A DNA stretch of 16,368 nucleotides from an uncultured Bacilli bacterium (lineage in GTDB: Bacteria; Bacillota_I; Bacilli_A; RF39; UBA660), in assembly GCA_947587565.1 (NCBI GenBank), contig CANPYA010000016.1:1-16368 (forward strand), given 5' to 3'. A program made the translations under genes and the position numbers. This document shows positions 6,247 through 13,205 of the stretch, piece by piece. The notes below the pieces were generated by a model. That model searched no databases. It was not told the origin of the DNA and saw only the letters and a list, made by a program, of their open reading frames with translations. The first letter of the stretch is position 1; the number at the start of each line of letters is the position of its first letter.

Positions 6247-8725
6247 AATTGGCATTCTCATTTGAATTATCAGTAGGAATCTCTGTTTGTTCTTCCTCTG
6301 GTATTGGAATTGTTTCATCAACAATAACTTGTTCTTCTTCTTTTAATTTATTAATAGTTTTCTCTAAATAAGAGAAATAATTATTTTTAATCGCCGTTGT
6401 ACTCATACTCATTTTTAAAGAAATCATATTATTAATATTTTGTAGTTCTTCGACTGTATAAGTTACATCACCATAATATTTTGTTTCACTAGTTGAAGCA
6501 TTATAATAAGCATCGGCATTCTTCCAAGAACCATCCGCAAATACTACTCTTGATACATAATCCGGACTAAATAAATCGGTACCCATATAAAGTCTTGGAT
6601 CATAATTTAAATTCATTAAATTAGCAATCGTTGGAAGTAAATTAATATAAGAAGTATATTCATCTCTTGCCATTGGACTCATACTAGGGTTATAAATAAC
6701 AAAAGGTGTCTTTTCAATATCATAATCATCTAAGTTATGACTAATCATTTCCGCAACTTGATTCTTTTTTAAACCATATGGATAGTGATCGGCAAGCATC
6801 ACGATAACTGTATCATCTAGTTTACCAGCAGTCTCTAGTTTATCAATCATAATACCAATCGCGTTATCAACTACTTTTAGCTTTGACATATAACGACTAA
6901 CACTATTAGAGTATCCTTCACCTTTAAAATAATCTTTATATAAATCGCCATAAGTGGAACTAACTGAATAAGGTTGATGGCTAGTTACAGTTGTAAGCCA
7001 AGTCATAAATGGTTTATCAGTAGTATCATTTAAAAGAATATCAAAGGCTTTTTCAAAGAATTCTTCATCGCTAGGCCATTCCCCGTAAACACCACTTGTT
7101 TTAATACCCAATTTATCAGCACCATAGAAATTACTACTACCCATATTAGGATGACTAGTCTTTCTTTTATAATACCATTCGACAAAATCATGCATACTAC
7201 TTGTATTATAACCCTTTGCATTAAATAAATTGAATATAGCTTCATAATAAGTATTATTTTTATAAACATTCATGGTACAAGTATTATAAATAGAATATAA
7301 AGAGGTCATGGCACTAAATTCATTATTACCTGTCGCACAACTATTACGTGGAGAATAATGATTATTCCAATGCCATCCTTCACTGTATAATTTATAGAAG
7401 TTAGGATAATATTCAGGATTAATAATTGCTTCATTAACGGATTCCATTAAAATAACTACGACATTTTTTCCTTCAAACATACCAGTATAGTCATTATAAT
7501 CAGTAACTACTTGGTTAGCAAAGTATTGATTTAATTTCGCATATTTTTTTTCTTCGTCACTATTTGCAAGTTTATCCAAATAATCATCTACTTCTCTTGT
7601 AGGTTTAGTGGCATTTCCTGGTGTATTTGGACTAAAGACATTTTCATCAATTTCAATTGGATATAAATAACTTCTTAAATCAACTACCCCAAACATTACA
7701 GAACCATATTGATTAACCGCTACAGTTGGTACATCAGGAACTAAGAATAAATATTTATTACTTTTAGTTTGTAATTTATTTTGCATAAATGGTAAGGTAA
7801 TTGTGCCATAATATAATAAGCCACTAACTAATAATACTGGAATTATTAAAAGAGTTTTTAAATTAAATTTTAATTTATGATATTCTTTCTTTCTTAAGAT
7901 AAATATGTAATGAATGAAAGCCCAAACAAATGGAATAATAACTACATAATAAATAAGCTTAAATGAATCTAAAAAGTCATAGATATAATCAGTTACAGCC
8001 CCAAATTGACTAGATGTATTAAAGGAAATATACACACCTAGAAAATTAAAGAAACCTAGTTGTAACCAAGAGTATAAAGTATATAAGAATATATATACTA
8101 ATATTATTGTATTTCTTAACCATTTTCTTTTAGTAAGTGATGCTAAGAAAGTAAAAATTAAACTTAAAATAAATGTACTAATTAATATTCTTAATGTAGC
8201 ATAATTAAAGAAACTAAAATGACTAATTAATCTAAAAATAATTTCAATAGCAAATGTAAATAAAGTAACCATTAAAACATTATTAATAAAATTATCTTTA
8301 AAGAATTCTTTTTTTACTTTCTCTTCTTTTATTATATTTTCTTTTGCTTCTAAAACAACATCTTCCGTAGTTTTATTATTTTCCTTAATAGGTTCTTCCT
8401 TTATTTCAGGAACGACTTTTACTTCTTCTTGAACTTCTTTTTGTACTTCCTCTTTAACAACTTTTGGTGTTTCTTTTTTTACTGTTTTTGGAGTTGTTGT
8501 TTTCTTAGCATTATTAGTCTTTTTGCTACCATTATTTACTTTAGCTGAACTAGTTTTCGCCTTAGTACTTTTAGACTTATTAGTTGTTTTAGTAGATTTA
8601 CTTGCTACTTGTTTATTAGTTACTTTTTTAGTAGTATTTTTATTTGTTTGGCTTTTTGAACTTGTACTTTTTTTAGTAGTACTAGCCTTTCTATTTTTAT
8701 TCGTCTTTTTTACTTCATCATTCAT
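6245..8725 (-). CDS. LTA synthase-like phosphoglycerol transferase with Lys/Thr-rich N-terminal tail
   Basis: Belongs to the alkaline-phosphatase superfamily, LtaS/sulfatase branch, which moves glycerol phosphate from phosphatidylglycerol onto a lipid or glycan acceptor outside the membrane. Of its 826 residues, 1-140 form a low-complexity tail: Lys/Thr/Ser/Asn-rich to about 90, then mixed Lys/Glu. Five membrane segments follow (about 148-168, 178-197, 204-224, 257-277, 290-308). The catalytic domain (about 395-770) has E428 in NVVVILMES, the nucleophile position T465 in NSCATGNNEF, H583 in TSHQPY, and D646/H647 in LADHYPYG. These correspond to Glu255, Thr300 and Asp475/His476 of S. aureus LtaS. 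The C-terminus (about 790-826) is acidic. LtaS is usually about 640 residues, so the extra length is the two tails. ATG at 8725 overlaps the rnhB stop (ATGA); GGAAG precedes it. Exact acceptor is not deducible. Confidence 0.88.
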   Translation of the reverse strand: MNDEVKKTNKNRKASTTKKSTSSKSQTNKNTTKKVTNKQVASKSTKTTNKSKSTKAKTSSAKVNNGSKKTNNAKKTTTPKTVKKETPKVVKEEVQKEVQEEVKVVPEIKEEPIKENNKTTEDVVLEAKENIIKEEKVKKEFFKDNFINNVLMVTLFTFAIEIIFRLISHFSFFNYATLRILISTFILSLIFTFLASLTKRKWLRNTIILVYIFLYTLYSWLQLGFFNFLGVYISFNTSSQFGAVTDYIYDFLDSFKLIYYVVIIPFVWAFIHYIFILRKKEYHKLKFNLKTLLIIPVLLVSGLLYYGTITLPFMQNKLQTKSNKYLFLVPDVPTVAVNQYGSVMFGVVDLRSYLYPIEIDENVFSPNTPGNATKPTREVDDYLDKLANSDEEKKYAKLNQYFANQVVTDYNDYTGMFEGKNVVVILMESVNEAIINPEYYPNFYKLYSEGWHWNNHYSPRNSCATGNNEFSAMTSLYSIYNTCTMNVYKNNTYYEAIFNLFNAKGYNTSSMHDFVEWYYKRKTSHPNMGSSNFYGADKLGIKTSGVYGEWPSDEEFFEKAFDILLNDTTDKPFMTWLTTVTSHQPYSVSSTYGDLYKDYFKGEGYSNSVSRYMSKLKVVDNAIGIMIDKLETAGKLDDTVIVMLADHYPYGLKKNQVAEMISHNLDDYDIEKTPFVIYNPSMSPMARDEYTSYINLLPTIANLMNLNYDPRLYMGTDLFSPDYVSRVVFADGSWKNADAYYNASTSETKYYGDVTYTVEELQNINNMISLKMSMSTTAIKNNYFSYLEKTINKLKEEEQVIVDETIPIPEEEQTEIPTDNSNENAN

Positions 8726-9348
8726 CGTTGATACTTCCCTTCTATAATTTCTTTTACTGGTTTATAGGTTTTGCGATACCCATCTATAATACCATATTTT
8801 TTAATTAGTTCAAGATGTTTTTTTGTCGGATACCCTTTGTGTTTCGCTATTTCGTATTCTGGATGGAGTTTACCAAATTCTACCATGAGACGGTCTCTAG
8901 TAACTTTGGCAATTACCGAAGCTGCGGCGATAGACAAACTTAAAGCATCACCATGAATTATTGGTAATACCGGAACATCTCTTTCTAATTTCATGGCATC
9001 AGTTAAAATATAATCAGGTTTAACATTTAGATTATCTAAAGCGATATTCATAGCTAGACGTGAGGCTTCTAAAATATTTATTTCATCAATTTTTTCAGCA
9101 TCAACAATTCCTATCCCAATACTTATTGCATCTTTCTTTATTATATCAAAGAATTTTTCTCTTTGTTTTTCTGTAAGTTGTTTAGAATCATTTAAACCTT
9201 CTAATTGATAATTTTTCGGTAAGATAACAGCAGAAGCCACAACTGGTCCTACTAAAGGTCCTCTTCCTGCTTCATCAGTACCCGCGATTAAATTATACCC
9301 TTTGGTATATAATTCTTTTTCATATTTTAGCAAATTTTCTTTTGTCAA
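8722..9348 (-). CDS. rnhB: Ribonuclease HII
   Basis: Cleaves RNA of RNA/DNA hybrids and single ribonucleotides in DNA. Of 208 residues, the motifs are GTDEAGRGPLVGPVVAS (D25, E26), DSK at 54-56, LTDAM (D117), AAASVIAKVTRD (D152) and KHKGYPTKKHLE. The four acidic metal ligands are present. The reading frame starts with TTG at 9348, with GGTGG five bases upstream; the only ATG nearby, further upstream, runs into a TAG within four codons. It begins 11 bases after the rbgA stop and overlaps the LtaS-like gene by four bases. The rbgA-rnhB pairing is a standard Firmicutes arrangement. Confidence 0.96.
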   Translation of the reverse strand: MTKENLLKYEKELYTKGYNLIAGTDEAGRGPLVGPVVASAVILPKNYQLEGLNDSKQLTEKQREKFFDIIKKDAISIGIGIVDAEKIDEINILEASRLAMNIALDNLNVKPDYILTDAMKLERDVPVLPIIHGDALSLSIAAASVIAKVTRDRLMVEFGKLHPEYEIAKHKGYPTKKHLELIKKYGIIDGYRKTYKPVKEIIEGKYQR

Positions 9349-9359
9349 CTACACCACCA

Positions 9360-10202
9360 TCAATCAAATGTTATTCCTGCTATTTTACCCCCAACTATAT
9401 CATTATACACCTTTTCACTAATTTTTTCATAAAAAATTTCATTATTTTTGATTGCCCCGATTTTTTTCGCCAAAACTTCATAAATCTCCATTACATCTTT
9501 AGTATTTACTCCATAATATTCTTGTAATTTTTCAGGATAATTTTTACTTAAAAAATCTAAAATATAATATGCTATTTCATCAATATTTAAAACTTCTTTT
9601 CTTATCCCCCCAGTTGCTGCAATATTTAAAGCTACTTTTTCTTCATCTAACTTTGGCCATAAAATACCTGGCGTATCTAAAATAGTTATCCCGGCATTAG
9701 TCTTTAAATAAGTTAGATTCTTAGTAACTCCCGGTCTATTTTCGACACCTGCTACTTTTTTCCCGACAATCTTATTTATAAGGGTACTTTTACCAACATT
9801 AGGAATACCGATAACTAAAGCTTTTATTTCTTTTTTATTTAATCCTTTACTTAATCTTTTGTTTTGAATATCTTCCGTAATTTGATGGGTAAGTTTAATT
9901 ACTTTAGCATAATCTTTATTATCTTTTAAATCAATAACTAATGTGTGATATCCATTACTCTCATAAATATCGACCCATTTTTGAGTTTTCTTAATATCAC
10001 ATAAATCTTTTTTAGTCATAATTAAAATTCTTTGCTTATTCTTTATCAAATTATCAATATCTTTAATCTTACTCGAATAAGGTATTCTAGAATCAATAAT
10101 TTCATAAACAATATCAATATTTTTTAATTCATCACTAATTAATCTTTTAGTTTTTGCCATATGACCCGGATACCAATTAATATTTGTTTTATTTTCATTC
10201 AT
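9360..10202 (-). CDS. rbgA: Ribosome biogenesis GTPase RbgA (YlqF)
   Basis: A circularly permuted GTPase needed for late assembly of the 50S subunit. From the ATG at 10202 it has 280 residues. NWYPGHMAKTKR (9-20) and DSRIPYSS (37-44) are typical of the family. The motifs appear in permuted order: G4 TKKD (63-66), then G1 GIPNVGKST (132-140), G2 around T160 in RPGVTK, and G3 DTPGILWPK (176-184). The C-terminal RNA-binding (ANTAR-like) helices follow. The frame opens earlier with GTG-GTG, but those bases supply the GGTGAT ribosome binding site for the ATG, so I choose the ATG. Upstream lies the decayed RhuM remnant, whose last bases overlap this start; the gene probably depends on read-through from further upstream or on an unrecognised promoter within the remnant. 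Confidence 0.96.
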   Translation of the reverse strand: MNENKTNINWYPGHMAKTKRLISDELKNIDIVYEIIDSRIPYSSKIKDIDNLIKNKQRILIMTKKDLCDIKKTQKWVDIYESNGYHTLVIDLKDNKDYAKVIKLTHQITEDIQNKRLSKGLNKKEIKALVIGIPNVGKSTLINKIVGKKVAGVENRPGVTKNLTYLKTNAGITILDTPGILWPKLDEEKVALNIAATGGIRKEVLNIDEIAYYILDFLSKNYPEKLQEYYGVNTKDVMEIYEVLAKKIGAIKNNEIFYEKISEKVYNDIVGGKIAGITFD

Positions 10203-10287
10203 TTTTATCACCACTACTTTTACTTTCCTCTGTTAATAAATCAAAATATTGAATATTTCTTTTTATATGTCTATTTCCTTCGTTTTG

Positions 10288-10312
10288 AACTAGTAAGAAT
10301 TTCTTACTAGTT
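10288..10312. repeat. Perfect inverted repeat inside the RhuM remnant
   Basis: Eleven-base arms (AACTAGTAAGA / TCTTACTAGTT) around a three-base loop. One arm touches the in-frame TAA. No T-run follows on either strand, so it is not a standard terminator. It may be an operator-like palindrome or the product of a hairpin-templated mutation. Confidence 0.8.
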
Positions 10313-10391
10313 TAGTATTCGTTCAATTCATAACTATTATAAATCTCATTAATATGCATTGTTATATTATTTCTCGTTGTGTTAAATAGTT

Positions 10392-10399
10392 CCCCCCCC
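10392..10399. repeat. Homopolymeric tract (C8 plus / G8 minus)
   Basis: Eight consecutive G on the coding strand of the RhuM remnant, striking in so AT-rich a sequence. It lies at the point where the RhuM frame is lost. Family alignment (AIGELF) suggests an ancestral GGGG. Confidence 0.95.
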
Positions 10400-10569
10400 A
10401 ATTGCTTTTTGTGTCAACCATAAATTTCCATCTTCAAATCGAACTTGAATTCCTTTATCATGAGTTTGTCTTTCAAAAATAATAAACTCAGTACTGCTAC
10501 TTCTTATCATTAAATCTTTTGCCATCATCTCATCTCCTTTGCATATGTTTTTGATTTTAATAACTTCTA

Positions 10570-11589
10570 CTATTTTATATCATTTTTATTTTCTTTAAGA
10601 TATTTATTATAAAATTCATCCATTGATGATATATACTTTTGATCTTGAATTATTCGATATTTTTCATATTCACTTTCGGCTTTATCTATTGCTTGTTTAT
10701 GGGAAATTTTACCGGAATCTGTTAAAATTTTCTTTTCTCTAAATTTTAATAATTTATCAGTCGCATTTATCCAATCTTGCATTGTCATAATCTTATGTTC
10801 ATAAGCCATATCTTCCGCATAATCTAAAAATGCTAAGGTTAAACGATTTAATTTATTTAATTCTTCTTCATTTAAATAATTTTTAGCAATAGTAACATCA
10901 TATTTATATATTAATCCATCAGGACTATTTTTCCAATTAGTAAGTCCCATATTTTCGTGATTTGCATTTGCTCTAGTATAAATTAATTCTGCTGCTGTAT
11001 GACCACTTATAGCATAATGTAATTTATTTTGGACAATTTTGAAAAATGTATAAGCTTCTTCAGTTTGCGGATTATAGTCTGTTGAGGTAGCAATAAATAA
11101 ATCAGTAATTTTTTGATAAGACATTCTTTCACTTACTCTAATGGTTTTAATTCTTTCTAATAATTCATCAAAGTATTGTGTACTAAATTTATTACCATTT
11201 ATAAATCTTTCATCATTTAAAGCAAAACCTTTTATCATATATTCTTTAAGTATTTTAGTTGCCCATATTCTAAATTCAGTGGCTTTTTTAGAATTAACTC
11301 GATAACCCACTGCAATTATGGCATCTAAATTATAAATTTTAGTTTTATATTTTTTGCCATCTGAAGCAGTTATCGAGGAATCCTCGACAACTGAATTTTC
11401 ATCAAGTTCATTATCCCTAAAAATATTTTTTAAATGTAAAGAAATATTATCTATGGAACAATCAAAAACTTTAGCCATTCCTTTTTGTGTAAGCCACAAA
11501 GTTTCATCTTTATAAATGGCATCGACAATTATATTTCCTTCTTTATTTTTATATATTAATAAATTATTTTGTTCTTCCAATTTGTTCAT
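10570..11589 (-). CDS. RhuM family putative DNA-binding protein
   Basis: RhuM proteins (named from Salmonella SPI-3) occur widely on accessory DNA; their biochemical role is not settled. Numbering from 11589 gives 339 residues, about the family length. N-terminal DNA-binding-like region: LWLTQKGMAKVFDCSIDNIS (31-50), then HLKNIFRDNEL. The conserved core is YNLDAIIAVGYRVNSKKATEFRIWATKILKEY (86-117). A helical C-terminal part follows, with FDELLERI, YTRANANHENMGLTNW and a charged end. The frame is open to 11646, but the ATG at 11589 has GGAG about nine bases upstream and gives the usual start MNKLEEQNN. Upstream lie a 22-base palindrome and the GNAT gene; downstream is the broken second RhuM gene. 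The genes interrupt the normally adjacent lepB and rbgA, which suggests insertion. Confidence 0.9.
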   Translation of the reverse strand: MNKLEEQNNLLIYKNKEGNIIVDAIYKDETLWLTQKGMAKVFDCSIDNISLHLKNIFRDNELDENSVVEDSSITASDGKKYKTKIYNLDAIIAVGYRVNSKKATEFRIWATKILKEYMIKGFALNDERFINGNKFSTQYFDELLERIKTIRVSERMSYQKITDLFIATSTDYNPQTEEAYTFFKIVQNKLHYAISGHTAAELIYTRANANHENMGLTNWKNSPDGLIYKYDVTIAKNYLNEEELNKLNRLTLAFLDYAEDMAYEHKIMTMQDWINATDKLLKFREKKILTDSGKISHKQAIDKAESEYEKYRIIQDQKYISSMDEFYNKYLKENKNDIK

Positions 11590-11627
11590 TACTTTCATCT
11601 CCATTCTAATATGCAATTTAAAATTTT

Positions 11628-11649
11628 GGCTTGTTAATTTTAACAAGCC
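11628..11649. repeat. Palindrome in the 5' leader of the RhuM gene
   Basis: Perfect ten-base arms (GGCTTGTTAA / TTAACAAGCC) with a two-base loop, about 39 bases upstream of the RhuM ATG. Flanking AAATT/AATTT can extend pairing with small bulges. There is no U-run directly after it on either strand. It could be an operator for a dimeric regulator, possibly RhuM itself, or a leader hairpin. A TATAAT at minus-strand positions just upstream (about plus 11678-11683) may be the -10 of the RhuM promoter. Confidence 0.6.
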
Positions 11650-11718
11650 AATTTATATATATTTTACTTAATAGTATTATATCATTTTTAATATTATTTC
11701 GGTATGTTTTTTTAATAT

Positions 11719-12138
11719 TTATTTAATAAATAAAACCATACCATCCCCTAAGCCAATATCGTTTCTTTTTACAAAGCCAAATTTTTCGTAAAATGATTCT
11801 TTGCCTTTGGAAGCCCCTAAATAGACTCTTAAACTTGGATTATCTTTTTTTAATTCTTGGACTTTTTCTAATAATTTATGCATTATCATTGACCCAATTT
11901 TTTGTGATTGATATTCTGGTCTAACCATTACATCTTGAATATATAAAAAACATATTGTATCCCCAATTAATCTACCAAAACCAATTATTTTATCTTTATC
12001 ATAAACACTTATAGAATAAAAGGTATTATCTAAAGCAATTTTAGAAATTCTATTATCATAGGCACCCCAACCTACAGCATCATATAAAGAATTAAATTCA
12101 TCGACATTCTTATTATTTTCTTTAATATTTATTTGCAT
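11719..12138 (-). CDS. GNAT family N-acetyltransferase
   Basis: Transfers an acetyl group from acetyl-CoA to an unidentified amine. It is compact at 139 residues. The core strands are YSISVYDKDKIIGFGRLIGD (41-60) and TICFLYIQDVMVRPEYQSQKIGS (61-83). The latter contains motif A with QSQKIGS in place of the usual Q/R-x-x-G-x-G/A pyrophosphate loop (G at the third conserved position, then Ser). Motif B is FYEKFGFVKR (116-125). The ATG at 12138 has GGAGG with a four-base spacer. It lies 33 bases after lepB and before the RhuM gene, inside the segment that separates lepB from rbgA. Substrate cannot be guessed; GNAT partners in toxin-antitoxin pairs normally have a small antitoxin gene, and none is seen here. 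Confidence 0.92.
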   Translation of the reverse strand: MQINIKENNKNVDEFNSLYDAVGWGAYDNRISKIALDNTFYSISVYDKDKIIGFGRLIGDTICFLYIQDVMVRPEYQSQKIGSMIMHKLLEKVQELKKDNPSLRVYLGASKGKESFYEKFGFVKRNDIGLGDGMVLFIK

Positions 12139-12154
12139 ATTACCTCCATATATT

Positions 12155-12174
12155 AAAAAAAGTTAAACTTTTCA
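12155..12174 (-). terminator. Weak terminator after lepB
   Basis: On the minus strand, AAAAG and CTTTT pair around a TTTAA loop, followed by further T, directly after the lepB stop. The stem has only one G-C pair, so it is weak and may allow read-through into the GNAT gene. Confidence 0.3.
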
Positions 12175-12657
12175 TTCAACTTTACCAAAACGATTAAAAG
12201 GATATATTACAATACCTACAGTTCCTTCAATTTCGTCCTTTTTAATTACTCCTAAAATCCGACTATCTAAAGATATCGTCCGATTATCTCCCATTAAAAA
12301 GTATTCATCATCACCTAGAGTATATTTATGAAAGTCTTCGGTTATACCTGAAGCATATTTATCGGTAATTATTTTATCATTAATATATAGTTTACCATCA
12401 ATATATTCAATTGTTTCGTTAGGAAGACCAATAACTCTTTTAATTAAGTTATCCCCTTCCACATTTTTATTAACGACAACAATATCGAATCTTTCATAAC
12501 TTTGATCATATTTTTTTAAGATCATTAACTCATTACCTTTTAATGTTGGCACCATACTTTCACCTTGTACCATTATTGGGGTAAATAAAAATGTTCTAAT
12601 AACAATCACTGTTAAAATAATTACTAAATAAGGAATTAATTCTTTAATTATCTTCAT
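12172..12657 (-). CDS. lepB: Signal peptidase I
   Basis: Removes signal peptides from exported preproteins at the outer face of the membrane. At 161 residues it is short, as in the small Gram-positive SipS-type enzymes. One N-terminal membrane anchor (about 7-25) is followed by the catalytic serine S34 in QGESMVPTL, the general base K73 in LIKRVIGLPNE, and MGDNRTISLDSR (122-133) with the GDNR box and S/D/S/R. All catalytic elements are present. The start ATG has GAGGAGG seven bases upstream. It lies 41 bases downstream of rplS with a terminator-like hairpin between them, so its expression may be partly independent of L19. The rplS-lepB order is typical of Firmicutes, where rbgA normally follows next; here the GNAT/RhuM segment intervenes. 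Confidence 0.96.
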   Translation of the reverse strand: MKIIKELIPYLVIILTVIVIRTFLFTPIMVQGESMVPTLKGNELMILKKYDQSYERFDIVVVNKNVEGDNLIKRVIGLPNETIEYIDGKLYINDKIITDKYASGITEDFHKYTLGDDEYFLMGDNRTISLDSRILGVIKKDEIEGTVGIVIYPFNRFGKVE

Positions 12658-12670
12658 AACTAGTCCTCCT

Positions 12671-12704
12671 CAAAATAAAAGAATTAAGGTTAATTACCTT
12701 AATT
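12671..12704 (-). terminator. Terminator or attenuator between rplS and lepB
   Basis: A nine-base-pair perfect stem (AATTAAGGT/ACCTTAATT, plus 12682-12704) with a five-base loop. The minus-strand tail CTTTTATTTT follows. The first arm contains the rplS stop codon. The stem has few G-C pairs, so partial read-through into lepB is plausible. Confidence 0.6.
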
Positions 12705-13040
12705 TCTTTCTTTAACCTTATATTCTTTACGCATTTTTTTAATAAAGTTAAGTTTACTTCTTCTAACCATACCCTTTTTAACAACGGTAATCTTATCAAT
12801 AGTTGGAGCATTAACAGGGAATATTCTGGTAACCCCAATACCATTTGAAGTTTTACGAACTGAAAAAGTTTCAGATACACTGCCACCTTTTTTAGCAATT
12901 ACTAAACCTTCAAAGGCTTGGATTCTTTCTTTCTTTCCTTCTTTTACCCAAACATCAACACGAACTGTGTCTCCTACACGAAATTCAGGAATATCTTTGC
13001 GTATATGGCGTTCATTAATTTTATCGACTAAATTGGCCAT
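12699..13040 (-). CDS. rplS: 50S ribosomal protein L19
   Basis: L19 sits at the 30S-50S interface. From the ATG at 13040 it has 113 residues, the standard length. Signature stretches are NLVDKINERHIRKDIPEFRVGDTVRV, RIQAFEGLVIAKKGG, FSVRKTSNGIGVTRIFPVNAP and the basic end VRRSKLNFIKK. The frame also opens at an ATG three codons earlier (13049), but GGAAG is only three bases from that one and eight bases from the 13040 ATG, so MANLVDK is the better start. It has its own promoter (13135-13163) and a structured leader likely to be the L19 autoregulatory element. trmD lies upstream, as in Bacillus, separated by one small unknown gene. Confidence 0.97.
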   Translation of the reverse strand: MANLVDKINERHIRKDIPEFRVGDTVRVDVWVKEGKKERIQAFEGLVIAKKGGSVSETFSVRKTSNGIGVTRIFPVNAPTIDKITVVKKGMVRRSKLNFIKKMRKEYKVKERN

Positions 13041-13049
13041 CTCATACAC

Positions 13050-13128
13050 TTCCTTTCTAATAATAAATTTTACCTGTAATCATTAAGTAACTTATTTATT
13101 TAAGCGGATTACATACCCTTTGGGTTCG
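13050..13128 (-). promoter_or_regulatory. Probable L19 leader RNA (rplS 5' UTR)
   Basis: The predicted rplS leader is about 80 nt. It contains a small ACCC-AAA-GGGT hairpin near its 5' end. This is followed by a long-range seven-base helix UGUAAUC (plus 13107-13113) with GAUUACA (plus 13075-13081), enclosing a CUUA/UAAG hairpin. Known family: Firmicutes L19 leaders bind L19 for feedback control. The placement fits; I could not test it against the covariance model. Confidence 0.5.
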
Positions 13129-13134
13129 TTTAAG

Positions 13135-13163
13135 ATTATAGCATAACTTTATTTATTGTGCAA
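13135..13163 (-). promoter_or_regulatory. Sigma-A promoter of rplS
   Basis: Minus strand: TTGCAC (plus 13158-13163), a 17-base spacer, then a perfect TATAAT (plus 13135-13140). Transcription should begin near 13128, giving the structured leader described separately. Confidence 0.85.
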
Positions 13164-13167
13164 GTAC

Positions 13168-13200
13168 TTTACAAGATTAAAATTTTCCTTAATTTGTAAA
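13168..13200. repeat. Inverted repeat upstream of the rplS promoter
   Basis: Twelve paired bases (TTTACAA+ATTAA against TTAAT+TTGTAAA) with a single bulged base and an eight-base loop. It sits between the 125-residue gene and the rplS -35 box. No T-run follows, so a classic terminator is doubtful; it may nevertheless slow or end transcription from trmD. Confidence 0.5.
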
Positions 13201-13205
13201 TAATT

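Larger units (their letters stand above)
10205..10528 (-). pseudogene. Broken RhuM-family gene (frameshift at G8 tract, in-frame stop, 3' truncation)
   Basis: An ATG-ATG pair at 10528/10525 with AGGAG five bases upstream opens a frame reading MMAKDLMIRSSSTEF ... GNLWLTQKAIG. This matches the N-terminal helix-turn-helix of the RhuM family and aligns with LWLTQKGMAKVFD of the intact neighbour. The frame then hits a run of eight G (plus 10392-10399) and stops shortly after. If the run is read as seven or four G, the frame continues ELFNTTRNNITMHINEIYNSYELNEY. It then meets a TAA (10312-10314) and goes on TSKKFLLVQNEGNRHIKRNIQYFDL, the expected next RhuM segment. It ends at the rbgA start, so about two thirds of the usual protein is missing. 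Two lesions plus truncation make a pseudogene more likely than a simple phase-variable gene. Located 42 bases after the intact RhuM stop. Confidence 0.78.

Noticed and set aside
8523..8747. Plus-strand hydrophobic small protein
   Set aside because: It is the antisense reading of the Lys/Thr-rich tail of the LtaS-like gene, which gives Leu/Val/Phe on the other strand.
10412..10417. TTGACA on the minus strand inside the RhuM remnant as a promoter whose spacing is set by the G tract
   Set aside because: The nearest AT-rich -10 candidate lies about 23 bases away even with eight G, far from 17, and the hexamer is part of the conserved LWLTQ coding sequence.
11719..12138. GNAT as a TacT/AtaT-type toxin
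   Set aside because: No small ribbon-helix-helix (DUF1778-like) antitoxin gene lies beside it, and the sequence does not show features specific to that toxin group.
12644..12898. Minus-strand 84-residue frame across rplS
   Set aside because: It overlaps rplS in another frame, lacks a ribosome binding site and has no recognisable features.
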